DNA of 64,000 bases from Candidatus Bartonella washoeensis Sb944nv (GCF_000278135.1 NZ_JH725025.1:21204-85203); one strand, 5' to 3'; shown: positions 51,268-63,102, counted from the first letter of the stretch. Notes: generated by a model from the sequence alone, not told the origin. Made by a program: numbers and translations.

Positions 51268-53361
51268 TTATCTAATATTATTTTTTTCATAAAAAGTACG
51301 TTTTCGTTTTTTCGTTATAAATTTGTTTTTATGATAGGATGCAGATGAAAAGGCTATTGGGCGAGGTTCTGTTAAGAGTTCAAAGCATAAAGCACCAGCA
51401 AAAGGTTGTACTTTTATAAGCTTCACCTCTACTATATCACTTAATTGATAGCCTTTATGGCTACGTTTTCCTATAAGAACATGTTGTGCTTCATCAAAAT
51501 GATAATAATCATTTTTAAGTGTAGAAATAGGCACAAAACCATCAGTATTGAGTTTTTCAAGCGAGATAAAAAGACCTGCCTTTGTAACTCCGGAGATGCG
51601 ACCTGTAAAAGTACAACCAATTTTGCTGGTTAAATAGTGTGCGACGAGCCGATCAATGGTTTCTCTTTCAGCCATCATTGCACGGCGTTCATATAAAGAA
51701 ATTTGTGTAGCAATTTCTGTAAGATTTTGTTCTTGTTCATCTGTTAGGTGGTCGTCACCTAATTGCAGAGCTTTAATGAGTGCTCGATGAATAATAAGAT
51801 CAGCATAACGGCGGATCGGTGATGTAAAATGTGTATAGTTATGTAAATTCAAACCAAAGTGGCCAATATTTTTTGGATTGTATTCAGCTTGAGATTGCGC
51901 GCGTAGAATAACTTGGTTGACCAATTCTTGTCGCGGTGTATTCATAACTTTTGCCAGAACACTGTTAAGCCGTGCTGAGGTAAGTTCGCTTCCACGAGAG
52001 AGTGATATATCCAAACTTTGAAGAAAGCTTCGGAGTATTTCTTGCTTAGCAAGAGAAGGTTTATCATGAATACGATAAATGAGGGGTTGATGATGTTCTT
52101 TTAATGTTTCACAAGCTGCAATGTTAGCTTGTATCATAAATTCTTCAATCAAACGATGTGCTTCTAGCTGTGTTTCACTCACAACATCTTGGATGCAACC
52201 ATTTTCATTGAGAATAATCTTTTTTTCTGTTATTTCTAATTCTAGTGGTTGTCGACGATTACGTGCAGTTTTTAGACATACATAAGCTTCCCACAATGGT
52301 TGCAAGACGCTCTCAAAAAGGGGAGCTGTTTTTTCATTTATATTTCCTTCAATTGCCAACTGTACTTCTTGATAAGAAAGTTTGGCGATTACACGCACCA
52401 TAATACGATGAAAACTATGTTTTCGTTTGTTACCATTTGCATCAAAAACCATACGAACTGCTAAAGCTGGTCTCTCTTTTTTTTCACGCAGAGAGCATAA
52501 ATCATTGGAAATACGTTCTGGCAGCATTGGTACAACATAATTAGGAAAATATACAGAATTTCCCCTCTTCAAGGCTTCTTTATCTAAAGCACTTCCTGTT
52601 TTTACATAGTAAGAAACATCTGCGATTGCGACGACAACAATCCAACCATCGCTATTTGCAGGATCTTTATCCCTTGTTGCATAAACTGCATCATCGTGAT
52701 CTTTTGCATCTAATGGATCAATTGTAATGAGTGGTAATTGCCGCCAATCTTCGCGATTGACTATGCTAGCAGGTTTTACATTTTTTACTTGTTTAAGAAC
52801 ATCTTCAGGAAAAGTATAGGGAATTTTTTTCGAAAGAAGAGCAATCATTGAGAGTGTTTTTTCATTCTCAATATGTCCTAAAACGTTCTTGATTTGCGCA
52901 CTCTTTAGTCCATAACCAGTATTTTTTTTTATTACAACTTCAACGAGATCACCAGATTCTACCTTAATTTTTGAAGGCGTATCAATAAATAGTTCTTCAG
53001 TTTTGCGTTCTATAGGTTCAAGGTGCCATTTGTTGTTTTCTAATTTGTGCACAATACCAAATATGCTTTTGGGTGATATATCTATTTTACGAATAATTCG
53101 TCCTGTATAAGGAGCACGTTGAGAATCTTTATTTTTTGCTTTTTTATGCTGTTTTGGGATTAAGTTATGATTTTTTAAATCACGTAATATATCTCTTAAC
53201 CAGATGCGAGAATCACTTTTTAAGTTAAAAGCTCTAGCTATTTCACGTTTACTTGATCGATTAGGATTATCATTGATAAAAGAGAGAATTTCTGCCTTCT
53301 TGGGCAATCGTTCCAAATTCAGCGATTGGAAATATTTTGTTTCTTTTTTACCTTTAGCCAA
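51268..53361 (-). CDS. rnr: Ribonuclease R
   Basis: A 697-residue 3'-5' exoribonuclease that degrades structured RNA. N-terminal helix-turn-helix (SKREIARAFNLKSDSRIWLRDILRDL), cold-shock domains (SIFGIVHKLENNKWHLEPI), and the RNB catalytic domain (PLITIDPLDAKDHDDAVYA with the metal-binding Asp cluster; VAIADVSYYVKTGSALDKEALKRGNSVYFPNYVVPMLPERISNDLCSL). YTHFTSPIRRYADLI and a C-terminal S1 domain (GCTFTGRISGVTKAGLFISL) follow. It starts four bases after the topA stop, so the two are co-transcribed. Confidence 0.95.
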   Translation of the reverse strand: MAKGKKETKYFQSLNLERLPKKAEILSFINDNPNRSSKREIARAFNLKSDSRIWLRDILRDLKNHNLIPKQHKKAKNKDSQRAPYTGRIIRKIDISPKSIFGIVHKLENNKWHLEPIERKTEELFIDTPSKIKVESGDLVEVVIKKNTGYGLKSAQIKNVLGHIENEKTLSMIALLSKKIPYTFPEDVLKQVKNVKPASIVNREDWRQLPLITIDPLDAKDHDDAVYATRDKDPANSDGWIVVVAIADVSYYVKTGSALDKEALKRGNSVYFPNYVVPMLPERISNDLCSLREKKERPALAVRMVFDANGNKRKHSFHRIMVRVIAKLSYQEVQLAIEGNINEKTAPLFESVLQPLWEAYVCLKTARNRRQPLELEITEKKIILNENGCIQDVVSETQLEAHRLIEEFMIQANIAACETLKEHHQPLIYRIHDKPSLAKQEILRSFLQSLDISLSRGSELTSARLNSVLAKVMNTPRQELVNQVILRAQSQAEYNPKNIGHFGLNLHNYTHFTSPIRRYADLIIHRALIKALQLGDDHLTDEQEQNLTEIATQISLYERRAMMAERETIDRLVAHYLTSKIGCTFTGRISGVTKAGLFISLEKLNTDGFVPISTLKNDYYHFDEAQHVLIGKRSHKGYQLSDIVEVKLIKVQPFAGALCFELLTEPRPIAFSSASYHKNKFITKKRKRTFYEKNNIR

Positions 53362-53364
53362 AAT

Positions 53365-55926
53365 TTATGTCTCTTTTGTTTTAGAAGAAGCTCTTTTTGA
53401 AGTTATTTTTTTACCGGATTCTTTAGCTGATATTAGTTCTAAAGCTTCTGAAAGCGTCACATTAATTGGATCTTTATCTTTTGGCAATGTTGCATTAATT
53501 TTACCCCAATTAACATATGGGCCATAACGTCCATTGCGTATGGTGACAGTTCCTCCATCTGGGTGTTCCCCTAATGTTGCGAGTGCTGAAATTGTTGTTC
53601 TGCTTCGTTTTGTTTTATTTTCTTGTTTTTCGGCAAGCACTGTAACTGCACGATTAATGCCAATATCAAAAATTTCATCTGCGTGGAGAAGAGGAGCATA
53701 TTTTCCATCATGCATAAGATAGGGACCATATCGGCCAATTGTAGCTTTGATTATTTTCCCTGTTTCAGGGTGAATACCGATTTCACGGGGCAGGGATAGT
53801 AAGGCCAAAGCTTTATCAAAAGTAATTTTTTCTGTTTGCCATTCTTTTGGTAGTCCTGCGCGCTTAGCTTCTTTGTTTTCGCCAAGTTGAATATATGGTC
53901 CGAAGCGACCATTGCGAAGAGAGATATCTTTTCCTGTTTTAGGATCGATACCAAGTGTAACAGGTTCATCATTACGCATGGCTTCATTCTCTTCTCCTGT
54001 ATCTGTGCCAAGTTGGCGTGTATATTTGCATTCGGGATAATTCGAGCAGCCCACAAATGCACCATAACGCCCTAGTTTTAAGGATAACTGGCCATTTGTA
54101 CAAAGAGGACAGGAACGGACATCGCTTCCATCTTCACGCACAGGAAAGGCAAGAGGTGCTAATGTTACGTTTAAAACATCAAGGACATTTGTTATACGCA
54201 GTTCTTGAATACTGGCAATAGATGCATTAAATCCATTCCAAAAATCGTGCAACACGTCTTTCCAAGAAAGTTTTCCATCTGATATAAGATCTAATTTTTC
54301 CTCAAGATCTGCTGTGAAACCATATTCCACGTAGCGATTAAAAAAATTTTCAAGAAAAGCTGTAACAATACGCCCTTTAACATCAGGTATAAGCTTACGT
54401 TTATCAATTACGATATATCCACGATCACATAATGTAGCCAATGTCGATGCATAGGTTGAAGGACGACCAATTCCTAGCTCTTCAAGCTTTTTAATTAATG
54501 AAGCTTCAGAATAACGAGGAGGTGGTTCTGTGGAGTGTTGTATAGATTCAACTTTTTCTTTTGTAAGGGCTTCGCCAGTGTTCATTTGTGGCAGACGTGT
54601 TGTTTCATTTTCTTCACTGTTTTCTTCATCTCGTTGATCAGTGTAGACGGAAATAAAACCATCAAAACGAATAACAGACCCCGTAGCACGTAAATTTGCG
54701 TGATTTTCTCCTTGCTGTGCTTCAATTTCAACAGTTGTACGTTCAATTTCAGCGGAACGCATTTGACTGGCAATAGCGCGCTTCCATATTAGCTCATAGA
54801 GTTTTGCTTGATCATTGTCTAGAAAATCGCGTATTTGACTAGGAATACGTTGAAAATCAGTAGGGCGTATAGCTTCATGTGCTTCTTGTGCATTCTTTGC
54901 TTTTGTTGAATAAAAACGTGGTTTTTCAGGAATGTAATTACTACCAAAGGATTCATGAATTATTTTTCGTGCTGTATCAATGGCTTCTGGTGCTATTTGT
55001 ACACCATCAGTACGCATATAGGTAATAAGTCCTGCCATTTCACCATTAATTTCAATACCTTCATAAAGCTTTTGAGCAATTTGCATAGTACGAGAAGCTG
55101 AAAAACCTAGTTTTGAAGAAGCTGCTTGCTGTAAAGTGGATGTTGTAAACGGAGGAGAAGGATTTCTTTTACTGGGCTTTGCTTCAACACTTAATGTACG
55201 ATATTCTGCTTCCTCCAACATAAGGCGAATCTGATCTGCTTGTTCTTGAGATTGAATATCGAGTTTGCCAATCTTTTTTTGATTAAACATCGTTAATCGT
55301 GCTGGAAAACTATCATTTCGGATGGTTTTCAAGTGTGTTGTAATGGTCCAATAATCTTCTTTAATAAAATGTTCTATTTCTGATTCACGATCACAAATAA
55401 TACGCAAAGCAACTGATTGAACACGACCAGCCGAACGTGCACCGGGAAGTTTTCGCCATAAAACAGGGGAGAGTGTAAATCCGACAAGGTAATCGAGAGC
55501 ACGACGTGCAAGGTATGCATCTACAAGTGATATATCAATATCACGTGGATTATTCATGGCATCAAGCACAGATTTTTTAGTAATTGCATTAAATACAACT
55601 CGTTTAACAGGTTTATTCTTTAAAACTTTTTTTTGACGAAGAACATCCAGAATATGCCATGAAATAGCTTCCCCTTCACGATCAGGGTCCGTTGCTAAGA
55701 TGAGGCTATCGGCTTCTTTGACTGCTTTTGCTATTTCATTCAAACGTTTAGCAGAGGCAGAATCTACATCCCATTTCATAGAGAAATCTTGATCAGGTAG
55801 AACAGAACCATCTTTTGCAGGCAAATCACGAACATGTCCAAATGATGCTACGACTTTGTATTGAGATCCAAGATATTTATTAATTGTTTTGGCTTTTGCT
55901 GGAGATTCAACGATAACGATATTCAT
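53365..55926 (-). CDS. topA: DNA topoisomerase I
   Basis: A type IA topoisomerase of about 853 residues relaxing negative supercoils. ATG 55926 (MNIVIVESPAKAKTINKYLG) is the family start; the frame extends to 55992 without need. Toprim domain (DSLILATDPDREGEAISWHIL), the active Tyr in AGLITYMRTDGVQIAP, a C4 zinc finger (CPLCTNGQLSLKLGRYGAFVGCSNYPEC) and several C-terminal topoisomerase repeats (LRNGRFGPYIQLG, ATIGRYGPYLMHDGKYAPL, IRNGRYGPYVNWG). Leftward operon with rnr. Confidence 0.96.
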   Translation of the reverse strand: MNIVIVESPAKAKTINKYLGSQYKVVASFGHVRDLPAKDGSVLPDQDFSMKWDVDSASAKRLNEIAKAVKEADSLILATDPDREGEAISWHILDVLRQKKVLKNKPVKRVVFNAITKKSVLDAMNNPRDIDISLVDAYLARRALDYLVGFTLSPVLWRKLPGARSAGRVQSVALRIICDRESEIEHFIKEDYWTITTHLKTIRNDSFPARLTMFNQKKIGKLDIQSQEQADQIRLMLEEAEYRTLSVEAKPSKRNPSPPFTTSTLQQAASSKLGFSASRTMQIAQKLYEGIEINGEMAGLITYMRTDGVQIAPEAIDTARKIIHESFGSNYIPEKPRFYSTKAKNAQEAHEAIRPTDFQRIPSQIRDFLDNDQAKLYELIWKRAIASQMRSAEIERTTVEIEAQQGENHANLRATGSVIRFDGFISVYTDQRDEENSEENETTRLPQMNTGEALTKEKVESIQHSTEPPPRYSEASLIKKLEELGIGRPSTYASTLATLCDRGYIVIDKRKLIPDVKGRIVTAFLENFFNRYVEYGFTADLEEKLDLISDGKLSWKDVLHDFWNGFNASIASIQELRITNVLDVLNVTLAPLAFPVREDGSDVRSCPLCTNGQLSLKLGRYGAFVGCSNYPECKYTRQLGTDTGEENEAMRNDEPVTLGIDPKTGKDISLRNGRFGPYIQLGENKEAKRAGLPKEWQTEKITFDKALALLSLPREIGIHPETGKIIKATIGRYGPYLMHDGKYAPLLHADEIFDIGINRAVTVLAEKQENKTKRSRTTISALATLGEHPDGGTVTIRNGRYGPYVNWGKINATLPKDKDPINVTLSEALELISAKESGKKITSKRASSKTKET

Positions 55927-56169
55927 AATTTTACCTGAATTGAAATAAAAAACTTTTTTATAAACTCCTTTTATAGGAATAGCCAATGCCAATTGGTGAA
56001 GAGCACATAAAAAACAGTAAATTTATACAAGTTTTGATTGTTATTATTAAAATACACCTTATATAAAAGCGCACGACTTATTTTCCGCAGTTAATACAAA
56101 AATATACGGCGAATATTAAGATAATGTCTATTGAGAAATAGGAGGGGAAATGCTCAAGGATAGAAGATT

Positions 56170-56376
56170 ATGTTTATAAATCATTTAAAAGTTATCCAAT
56201 ATATTACAGATATGTCAAAACAGATGAACCAGATGGCGCGTCAAGCTCGGAGCCCCCTTTTAGCTTTACTCTTGGATATGGTGGCTAAAGAGGGGCAAAG
56301 TATTATTAATAGTGCTAAGCCTCTTGGAGAAGATCCAAATTCGACAATGAGACATAACCACCAGAGTGTCGAATAA
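56170..56376 (+). CDS. Small conserved-looking hypothetical protein
   Basis: A 68-residue helical protein (MFINHLKVIQYITDMSKQMNQMARQARSPLLALLLDMVAKEGQSIIN...). The QARSPLLALLLDMVAKEG segment resembles a small uncharacterised protein common in Rhizobiales. Its 3' end overlaps the end of dprA on the other strand by 62 bases. A weak ribosome site (GGATAGAAGATT) precedes it. Function unknown. Confidence 0.5.
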   Translation: MFINHLKVIQYITDMSKQMNQMARQARSPLLALLLDMVAKEGQSIINSAKPLGEDPNSTMRHNHQSVE

Positions 56377-57541
56377 GCTTTCCAGAAAGCTCGAGTTCAA
56401 CCAAAAAAAGGTAAAGGTTTTGTAGTGAAACACCTGAGTGGGTGCTCAGTGTGTCTATATCAATTGGAGTTATTGAGAGGGCGGAGAGGATGGCTCTACG
56501 TTCTTCTGCGTCATCTCCAATTGAAGGGTGACTATTGGTTTCTTTATTATGTGAACTAAAACTTTCTTTTTCAAGTTGAAGAGTGACAGGTTCTTCAAAG
56601 AAATTAAGTTGAGAATTAATGTCCCTCGGGGTTAATGGTGCAAGCGTTTCTACGATGTCAGAGGGATGCGTGGTTAGTAGGGCACCATCCTTGATGAGAT
56701 TGTTTGTACCAACGGACCTTGGGTCAAGTGGAGACCCAGGAATGGCAAAAATCAATCGCCCCATTTCGGCAGCTTGACGTGCAGTAATGAGAGATCCTGA
56801 TCGCAGTGCAGCTTCTACAACCAAGATTCCGAGTGATAAGCCTGAAATAATGCGGTTTCTTCTTGGAAAATCAATAGCTCGTGGCTTCCATGCAATGGGC
56901 ATTTCACTGATAATTGCTCCACCGTTGGCGATAATATCCTCATAAAGTTTTTTGTTTTCAGGAGGATAGATGTGATCAATTCCACCAGCCATCACTGCGA
57001 CTGTACCTGTTAACAAACTTGCTTGATGTGCAATGCTATCAATTCCACGGGCTAATCCTGAAATAATTGTAAAACCAGCATCCCCAAGAAAACGAGCAAA
57101 TTGAGCGGCCAGTTTTTTGCCCGCTGCCGAGGCATTTCGAGATCCCACAATTCCAACAGAAGTTTTTTGAAAAATCGAAACATTGCCTTTTACGGCAATA
57201 AGTGGCGGTGATGCTTCTGTAACTTTAAGAAAGGTTGGATAATCTGGTTCTCCTATACCAATCAACCGAACACCTAATCTTTCGGCCTCTTGCATTTCTT
57301 TTTCTGCATCTTCTAATGTTGCTATTTTGATAGGCGTACAAAGACCATCCTTTCTGCTAAGCTCAGAAAGTGCAGCCAGAGCATTTTCTGCTGTTTTATA
57401 ATGATCAATAAGATTGCGAAAACTAACTGCTCCAATATTTTCGCTACGCAACAACCGTAACCAGTTTAGACGTTGACGATCAGTGAGCAGGATGCCTTTA
57501 TTTATCCCCGTTTTGAATACCAATCTTGCTTTCTTTCCCAA
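56315..57541 (-). CDS. dprA: DNA processing protein DprA
   Basis: A 408-residue protein that loads RecA on incoming single-stranded DNA. Rossmann-like DprA domain: [94 protein letters not shown] and [16 protein letters not shown]-terminal winged helix ([39 protein letters not shown]) completes it. It overlaps the 3' end of plsY. Intact, so natural-transformation machinery or its residue may exist. Confidence 0.93.
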   Translation of the reverse strand: MGKKARLVFKTGINKGILLTDRQRLNWLRLLRSENIGAVSFRNLIDHYKTAENALAALSELSRKDGLCTPIKIATLEDAEKEMQEAERLGVRLIGIGEPDYPTFLKVTEASPPLIAVKGNVSIFQKTSVGIVGSRNASAAGKKLAAQFARFLGDAGFTIISGLARGIDSIAHQASLLTGTVAVMAGGIDHIYPPENKKLYEDIIANGGAIISEMPIAWKPRAIDFPRRNRIISGLSLGILVVEAALRSGSLITARQAAEMGRLIFAIPGSPLDPRSVGTNNLIKDGALLTTHPSDIVETLAPLTPRDINSQLNFFEEPVTLQLEKESFSSHNKETNSHPSIGDDAEERRAILSALSITPIDIDTLSTHSGVSLQNLYLFLVELELSGKLIRHSGGYVSLSNLDLLQEA

Positions 57542-58133
57542 CTAATAATCTACCGATATTTGCGTAATGTTTTATAACCACGAATATACTCATCGCGACC
57601 AGCATACAATGAGCGTAAAAATAAGGATAGGAAAAATAAACAAATATTGGAGTGACAATAACAGCAATGAGTGCAGATAATGAAGAGTAGCGTGTAAGCA
57701 GAAAAAAGAGCATCCACACAATAATGAAAACAATTGCTGCTGGCCAATAGAATCCTAAACACACACCTAGATAAGTCGCAACTCCCTTGCCACCTTTAAA
57801 TTTAAGCCATATGGGGAAAAGATGCCCCAAGAAAGTGAAAAAACCAGCTAGAAAAACAATGAGGTTATTTTCTATCGGATCACTTAAAAGTTTTATAACA
57901 AAAACAACAACAGTTCCCTTCAATATATCGCAAAGAAGCGTAAGAGCAGCAACTTTTTTATTTCCTGTTCGTAAAACATTTGTAGCTCCAATATTTCCAG
58001 AGCCAATTGTTCTTACATCACCAAGTTTGGCTAATTTTGTAAAAAGTAGTCCAAATGGGATAGATCCAATGAGATAAGATATCAGGAAAATAAACCATGG
58101 TGTGGACTGAGAAAGTGTTTCTAATTCATTCAT
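57498..58133 (-). CDS. plsY: Glycerol-3-phosphate acyltransferase PlsY
   Basis: A 211-residue integral membrane enzyme that acylates glycerol-3-phosphate using acyl-phosphate, the first step of phospholipid synthesis. The three loop motifs are seen: [33 protein letters not shown] and the [16 protein letters not shown] loop. Several membrane segments ([60 protein letters not shown]). Followed by overlapping dprA. Complete. Confidence 0.94.
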   Translation of the reverse strand: MNELETLSQSTPWFIFLISYLIGSIPFGLLFTKLAKLGDVRTIGSGNIGATNVLRTGNKKVAALTLLCDILKGTVVVFVIKLLSDPIENNLIVFLAGFFTFLGHLFPIWLKFKGGKGVATYLGVCLGFYWPAAIVFIIVWMLFFLLTRYSSLSALIAVIVTPIFVYFSYPYFYAHCMLVAMSIFVVIKHYANIGRLLVGKESKIGIQNGDK

Positions 58134-58150
58134 TAAGAATCTCGTTGAGC

Positions 58151-59446
58151 TTATTGATCAAGTTTAAAAATTGATTGTCCTTTAACAAAGGTTTGCAGAA
58201 CACGTCCTTGGAAGCGTGCATTCTCAAAAGGAGTGTTTTTTGAACGTGAATACAGCTTCTCTGTAGAAACTACCCATGGCTCATCAAGATCAATCAAAAT
58301 AAGGTCTGCATAAGCACCTTTTCTGAGCGTTCCTGCATCGATTCCAAAAATTTTTGCAGGTGCCGTTGATAAAAGTTCAGTTAACCTTAGAAGAGATATG
58401 CTTTCATTGTGATAAAGGCGTAAAGCAGCACTCAATAAAGTTTCCATGCCAATAGCACCTGCAGCTGCATCATTAAATGGTAAATGCTTTCTATCTGTGC
58501 TCTGAGGATCATGGGAAGAAACGATAATATCCACTGTTCCATCTTTTATTGCTTCAATCATTGCTGTACGATCTTCTTCTGTACGCAATGGGGGCATGAG
58601 ACGGAAAGAGGTACGATATTCACCAATATCATTTTCATTAAAAGATAAGTGATTAATCGATACACCAGCTGAAATGTTTGCATTCCTTTGCTTGCCTAGA
58701 CGAAGTGCATCAGCAGACAGTGCTGTCGATATTTGTGCCGCATGATAGCGGGTTTTTGTTAATGCTGCCAATCGTAAATCTCTTTCGAGTGGGATGACCT
58801 CTGCTTCACGAGGTATTCCAGAAAGTCCAAGCCAACTTGCCAACAGACCTTCGTTCATAACGCCTTGTCCTGTAAGATCTGCATCTTGTGTTTCATGCAT
58901 TAATGTGACGTTGAAATCGCGCGCATAAGTCATTGCACGCCGCATAACAGAAGAACTTTGAAGTGTTTTTTTTCCTTCACTGAAGGCAATTACTCCTGCA
59001 TCCTTTAGCAAACCAAATTCGGTTATTTCTTGTCCATGAAAACCTTGAGTGATTGCAGCAACGGGATAAATATTGACAGATGAGATTTCCTGCGCTGTAT
59101 GCGTAATGAATTTAACAAGTGCTACATTATCGATAACTGGATTCGTATCCGGCATCATAAGAAAGGAAGTAATACCACCTGCTGCTGCAGATTGACTTGC
59201 TGATGCAATTGTTTCACGGTATTCATTTCCTGGTTCCCCAACAAAGACGCGAGCATCAACAAGTCCAGGAAGAATTGCTTTGTTTTGCGCATTAATAATT
59301 TCTGCTCCTTCAGGGATTCCCTGATTCAGGGCTTCTTTTCCAGCCGCTGAAATCAATCCATTTTCAACAATAACTGTGCCAATTTCATCAATTACACGTG
59401 AAGGATCAATAATACGGGCATTTTGAAAAACAATTGGCTTTATCAT
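58151..59446 (-). CDS. Dihydroorotase-like protein (probably non-catalytic, PyrX type)
   Basis: A 431-residue amidohydrolase-fold protein overlapping the end of pyrB. In active dihydroorotases the strand after LPGLVD carries an HxH metal site; here it reads [24 protein letters not shown], so both His are replaced. Later residues are conserved ([47 protein letters not shown]). This matches the pyrC-like partner of pyrB seen in Brucella and similar to inactive PyrX subunits of aspartate carbamoyltransferase. It may support PyrB assembly; a catalytic PyrC should be encoded elsewhere. Confidence 0.85.
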   Translation of the reverse strand: MIKPIVFQNARIIDPSRVIDEIGTVIVENGLISAAGKEALNQGIPEGAEIINAQNKAILPGLVDARVFVGEPGNEYRETIASASQSAAAGGITSFLMMPDTNPVIDNVALVKFITHTAQEISSVNIYPVAAITQGFHGQEITEFGLLKDAGVIAFSEGKKTLQSSSVMRRAMTYARDFNVTLMHETQDADLTGQGVMNEGLLASWLGLSGIPREAEVIPLERDLRLAALTKTRYHAAQISTALSADALRLGKQRNANISAGVSINHLSFNENDIGEYRTSFRLMPPLRTEEDRTAMIEAIKDGTVDIIVSSHDPQSTDRKHLPFNDAAAGAIGMETLLSAALRLYHNESISLLRLTELLSTAPAKIFGIDAGTLRKGAYADLILIDLDEPWVVSTEKLYSRSKNTPFENARFQGRVLQTFVKGQSIFKLDQ

Positions 59447-60408
59447 TTTTTCTCTCCACTTGCTTTAAGGCGTGAATCTAACAAAGCCTCCATGACAGCC
59501 ATACGCACAGCGATTCCCATTTCTACTTGTGTATGAATCATACTTTGTGGTCCATCTGCTATGTCAGATGCTATTTCTATACCACGGTTTATTGGACCAG
59601 GATGCAGAATAATGCAATCGCTTTTGGCGTAACTTAAATGTTCTTTATGTAAGGCAAAATAGTGAAAATATTCACGAATAGAAGGAATAAAAGAACCTGT
59701 CATACGTTCATGTTGTAAGCGCAGCATCATAATGACATCAGCACCTTTTAGGCCTTTTTTCATTGTGTTAAAAACTTCGACGCTCATATCTTCGATTGCT
59801 GCGGGTAAGAGTGTTGAGGGAGCGACAACACGAACACGTGCTCCTAAAGCGTTGAGAATGAGGATATTGGAACGTGCAACACGTGAATGCAAAATATCTC
59901 CACAAATTGCAACAGTTAATCCTTCAATACGCCCCTTTGTTCTTTTAATGGTTAGAGAATCTATTAAAGCTTGTGTTGGATGTTCATGCGCACCATCACC
60001 TGCATTAATAACACAACAATCAACTTTTTTAGCTAACAAAGCAGCTGCTCCAGCACAACTATGGCGAACAACAAGTATATCTGGTTTCATTGCATTGAGT
60101 GTTGTGGCTGTATCAATCAGTGTTTCTCCTTTTTTTACAGATGAATTGTTAATAGCCATACTCATCACGTCTGCTCCTAACCGTTTTCCGGCTAATTCAA
60201 ACGAAGATTGTGTTCGTGTGGAAGCTTCAAAGAAAAGATTAATTTGAGTGCGTCCACATAAAATAGATTGTTTTCTATCATTTTTTTTAAAAAAGGGAAC
60301 ATTCGCATTTGCACGATCAAGTAATAGGGTAAGGTCTTGTACACTCAGATCTTTAATACCTAACAGATGTTGGTGGGGGAAAATGGGAAAAAAAGTGTTT
60401 TGAGTCAT
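59443..60408 (-). CDS. pyrB: Aspartate carbamoyltransferase catalytic subunit
   Basis: A 321-residue enzyme joining carbamoyl phosphate and aspartate in pyrimidine synthesis. Motifs: [21 protein letters not shown] (carbamoyl-phosphate binding), [65 protein letters not shown] and [20 protein letters not shown]. It overlaps the pyrC-like gene by 4 bases (ATGA-type), so the two proteins are made together. No pyrI is present. Intact. Confidence 0.95.
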   Translation of the reverse strand: MTQNTFFPIFPHQHLLGIKDLSVQDLTLLLDRANANVPFFKKNDRKQSILCGRTQINLFFEASTRTQSSFELAGKRLGADVMSMAINNSSVKKGETLIDTATTLNAMKPDILVVRHSCAGAAALLAKKVDCCVINAGDGAHEHPTQALIDSLTIKRTKGRIEGLTVAICGDILHSRVARSNILILNALGARVRVVAPSTLLPAAIEDMSVEVFNTMKKGLKGADVIMMLRLQHERMTGSFIPSIREYFHYFALHKEHLSYAKSDCIILHPGPINRGIEIASDIADGPQSMIHTQVEMGIAVRMAVMEALLDSRLKASGEKK

Positions 60409-60504
60409 AGCATTCTCTTCTATCTCTCTCTAAAGAGATTAAACAAGCATTTGTTCTGATGTGATAAATATTTTTTAACTGCAAAAAAACAAATAGTCTA
60501 TGAT

Positions 60505-62169
60505 GTGAATGATTTGAATAATAGGAATATGCCTATGAGTGCTGTGTCTGCGCAAAATGCCCGCCGAAAAAATGCTTTTCTCAGTGATACGCTTATGTTT
60601 CGCATTGCTTCTACATTGCCTACATTTTTATTAGCAAGTTTTGAGGAAATAGGGGGGTTTGTAGCGAGTCGGGAAGCATGGGAGCTTTCTTATTTGGCGA
60701 ATCGTTATCGTCCAATCTTGCGTTATAATAACGAATGGGGGCGGACAATAGAAAAATTAGAGATACACTCTTCTTACCAAGCTCTCCAGCAATATTCTAG
60801 GCAAGCTGGTTTGGTCACTTCACTTTGGGAGAATACAACATCAGAAAATGGAGTACGTTATCAAGCGCGTGCTATTCGCTTAGCTTTATCTGCTAGTCTA
60901 GAAACAGGGCATTTGAATGAAGTTATTATAACAAGTGCTACTATTGCAGTTTTAATTAGTGATCTTGAGCTCTTCAAAAAATGGCAAAATGTCCTCTTGT
61001 CACGTCAATATGATTTATCATTCCAGCCTATTAATAATAAAAAGGCGGCTTCGTTGACTTGTGCTTTTGACGATGTTGAGAATGAGAAAGGTGAGAAATA
61101 TTCTTTCAATTGTCCAAGTGTTAAGAAAGTTTCTTTTGATGAAAGAATGGGGCGCGATCTGTATCGTTTAAATGTTATAAAAACCAATGTTATTAATCCT
61201 ATAGTTGATGGATATCTTGTTAGTGCAGAGTTAGATGGTCATTTAAGCTGCTTTTTAGTGCCACGCATGCAAGAAAATGGCGCATTAAATGGCGCTATAT
61301 CAATTCGTCATTTAGTGCAGCGTTCTGGAGAATCTTCTACGCCAGAGGGCGTTATTGATTTTCAAGGTAGTTATGGTTGGCTTTTGGGAAATGCTGGAGA
61401 GGGACTTAAGGTCATTAAAGATATCGAAACGATGATGCGTTTTGATCAATCTGTAATATCGGCAGGTGTTTTGCGAGCTGCGCTTCAATTTGGCATAGAT
61501 TTTTTTCGGCAAAAAATGCCGAACCAGCCTTTACCACCACTAACAGAAAGGATTTTTGCAGATATTGCATTGGATATTGCTGCTTCACAAGCATTGGTTT
61601 TGCGTTTAGCACGAGCATTTGACAATGCTGCAAATGATCGTTCTGAAGCAGCTTTTGCGCGAATTATGACACCTATTATTGCTTATCATGTGAGCCAATT
61701 AGTTGTTCCTATTATTGGTGAAATTATTGCACAGCTTGGCATTGAAAGCTTTGTAGAGGGCAATCCATTATCGCAAATGTTGTGTAATGGGCCTGCGCGG
61801 ATTGTGAGAAATAATTCTGCTAATCAATTGGTAAAAGATGCAATTCTCATAGCTGAAAAAGCACCGGGATTGTTCCAGAAATTGTTAGAAAAAATTGCAC
61901 TTGATATTGGTCCTGCTGGTCCACGGGCAATTGAGATTATTAAGTCTGCTGTAGAGATGGCATCGGCAAACGAGGGGGCGGGAAGATTTTTTGTTGAACA
62001 AGTCGCATACGCAGCTGCAGCTGCAGCTTTACGTTCAACGAATATAGAGTATGTTGCAAATGCTTATATGGAAAGCCGTCTTGGAGGACAATGGAGATCT
62101 TCCTATGGTATGCTGATTGCACGATATAATGCAGGACATTTGTTAAATGTTCTTTATCCTTCAATATGA
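60505..62169 (+). CDS. Acyl-CoA dehydrogenase-like protein (AidB-like)
   Basis: A 554-residue protein with acyl-CoA dehydrogenase-fold features: N-terminal helical domain ([22 protein letters not shown]..., [40 protein letters not shown]), a middle beta part with [21 protein letters not shown], and a C-terminal helical part ([31 protein letters not shown]..., [25 protein letters not shown]). The closest pattern is the AidB/isovaleryl-CoA dehydrogenase group, with a longer C-terminus. Start could be 60505, 60529 or 60535. Role unclear; AidB-like proteins are flavoproteins tied to alkylation response. Confidence 0.75.
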   Translation: MNDLNNRNMPMSAVSAQNARRKNAFLSDTLMFRIASTLPTFLLASFEEIGGFVASREAWELSYLANRYRPILRYNNEWGRTIEKLEIHSSYQALQQYSRQAGLVTSLWENTTSENGVRYQARAIRLALSASLETGHLNEVIITSATIAVLISDLELFKKWQNVLLSRQYDLSFQPINNKKAASLTCAFDDVENEKGEKYSFNCPSVKKVSFDERMGRDLYRLNVIKTNVINPIVDGYLVSAELDGHLSCFLVPRMQENGALNGAISIRHLVQRSGESSTPEGVIDFQGSYGWLLGNAGEGLKVIKDIETMMRFDQSVISAGVLRAALQFGIDFFRQKMPNQPLPPLTERIFADIALDIAASQALVLRLARAFDNAANDRSEAAFARIMTPIIAYHVSQLVVPIIGEIIAQLGIESFVEGNPLSQMLCNGPARIVRNNSANQLVKDAILIAEKAPGLFQKLLEKIALDIGPAGPRAIEIIKSAVEMASANEGAGRFFVEQVAYAAAAAALRSTNIEYVANAYMESRLGGQWRSSYGMLIARYNAGHLLNVLYPSI

Positions 62170-62633
62170 TGAAGACTTTGGATTCTATTGAGAGCACCTT
62201 GCAATATGAATGCAGCAGCAGCAGAATCAATCCGATTTGCTCTTTTAGCCCGCGATATGTTCATTTCTAAAAGAGAGCGTTCTGCGGCAATTGTTGATAA
62301 GCGTTCGTCCCAAAAAACAAATGGAATTTCTGTATATGCCTCCATATTGCTGACAAAAGTTCTGGTTGCTTGAGCACGAGGGCCGCTGCTTCCATTCATG
62401 TTAAGAGGTAAGCCAATGATAACAACCCCTACGTTTTCGCGATCAAAAATTTGTATAAGTGTGCGAGCATCTAACATAAATTTTTTTCGCTGAAGTACAG
62501 AACGTGGGTTTGAAAGAAATAATCCTCTATCAGAAACTGCAATTCCGATAGTTTTTGTGCCCAAATCCAAACCTGCTATTGTTTGTCCAGGTAAAAGATG
62601 TGCAGTAACTGTATCGATGTCAATAACGGCCAT
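62154..62633 (-). CDS. ruvX: RuvX/YqgF pre-16S rRNA nuclease (Holliday junction resolvase-like)
   Basis: A 159-residue RNase H-fold protein: [31 protein letters not shown] (first Asp), [25 protein letters not shown] and [44 protein letters not shown] (DERLST motif and last Asp). The YqgF family matures 16S rRNA 5' ends. Its 3' end overlaps the acyl-CoA dehydrogenase-like gene tail. Complete. Confidence 0.92.
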   Translation of the reverse strand: MAVIDIDTVTAHLLPGQTIAGLDLGTKTIGIAVSDRGLFLSNPRSVLQRKKFMLDARTLIQIFDRENVGVVIIGLPLNMNGSSGPRAQATRTFVSNMEAYTEIPFVFWDERLSTIAAERSLLEMNISRAKRANRIDSAAAAFILQGALNRIQSLHHIEG

Positions 62634-62783
62634 GTGTCTATGATTAAGCTTTTTAATATTTCAGGTCTATACCTTTGATATTTTATATTCGCGTTATCAA
62701 TATTCTTGCGCTTGTAAACTTAGCCTTGTATAGCCAGAAGATAAATAAATGAATATCAAAATAAAAAAACAGAAAGGCATAGT

Positions 62784-63071
62784 ATGTCTGTTGATCAAGA
62801 AACAGTCAAGCGGGTGGCACATTTAGCGCGCATTGCTGTCCAAGAAGATGAAGCAGAACGTATGACAAAAGAGCTCAATGTCATTTTAGGTTTTGTGGAA
62901 CAGTTGAATGAAGTTGATGTGAGTGGCGTTGATCCATTAACATCAGTGACGCCAATGACTTTACGAATGCGAGAAGATAGCGTCACAGATGGTAATAAAG
63001 TGGCAGATATCGTAGCAAATGCGCCTGTTACGGAAGAAAATTTTTTTCTTATCTCAAAAGTTGTTGAGTAA
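62784..63071 (+). CDS. gatC: Asp-tRNA(Asn)/Glu-tRNA(Gln) amidotransferase subunit C
   Basis: A 95-residue subunit ([70 protein letters not shown]), of normal length, that wraps GatA and GatB in the amidotransferase making Gln-tRNA(Gln) and Asn-tRNA(Asn). Start ATG 62784 behind GAAAGGCATAGT. gatA follows 31 bases later on the same strand. Clear family match. Confidence 0.95.
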   Translation: MSVDQETVKRVAHLARIAVQEDEAERMTKELNVILGFVEQLNEVDVSGVDPLTSVTPMTLRMREDSVTDGNKVADIVANAPVTEENFFLISKVVE

Positions 63072-63102
63072 ATTTTTATATTTTTAAAATTTGAGTACCA
63101 AT

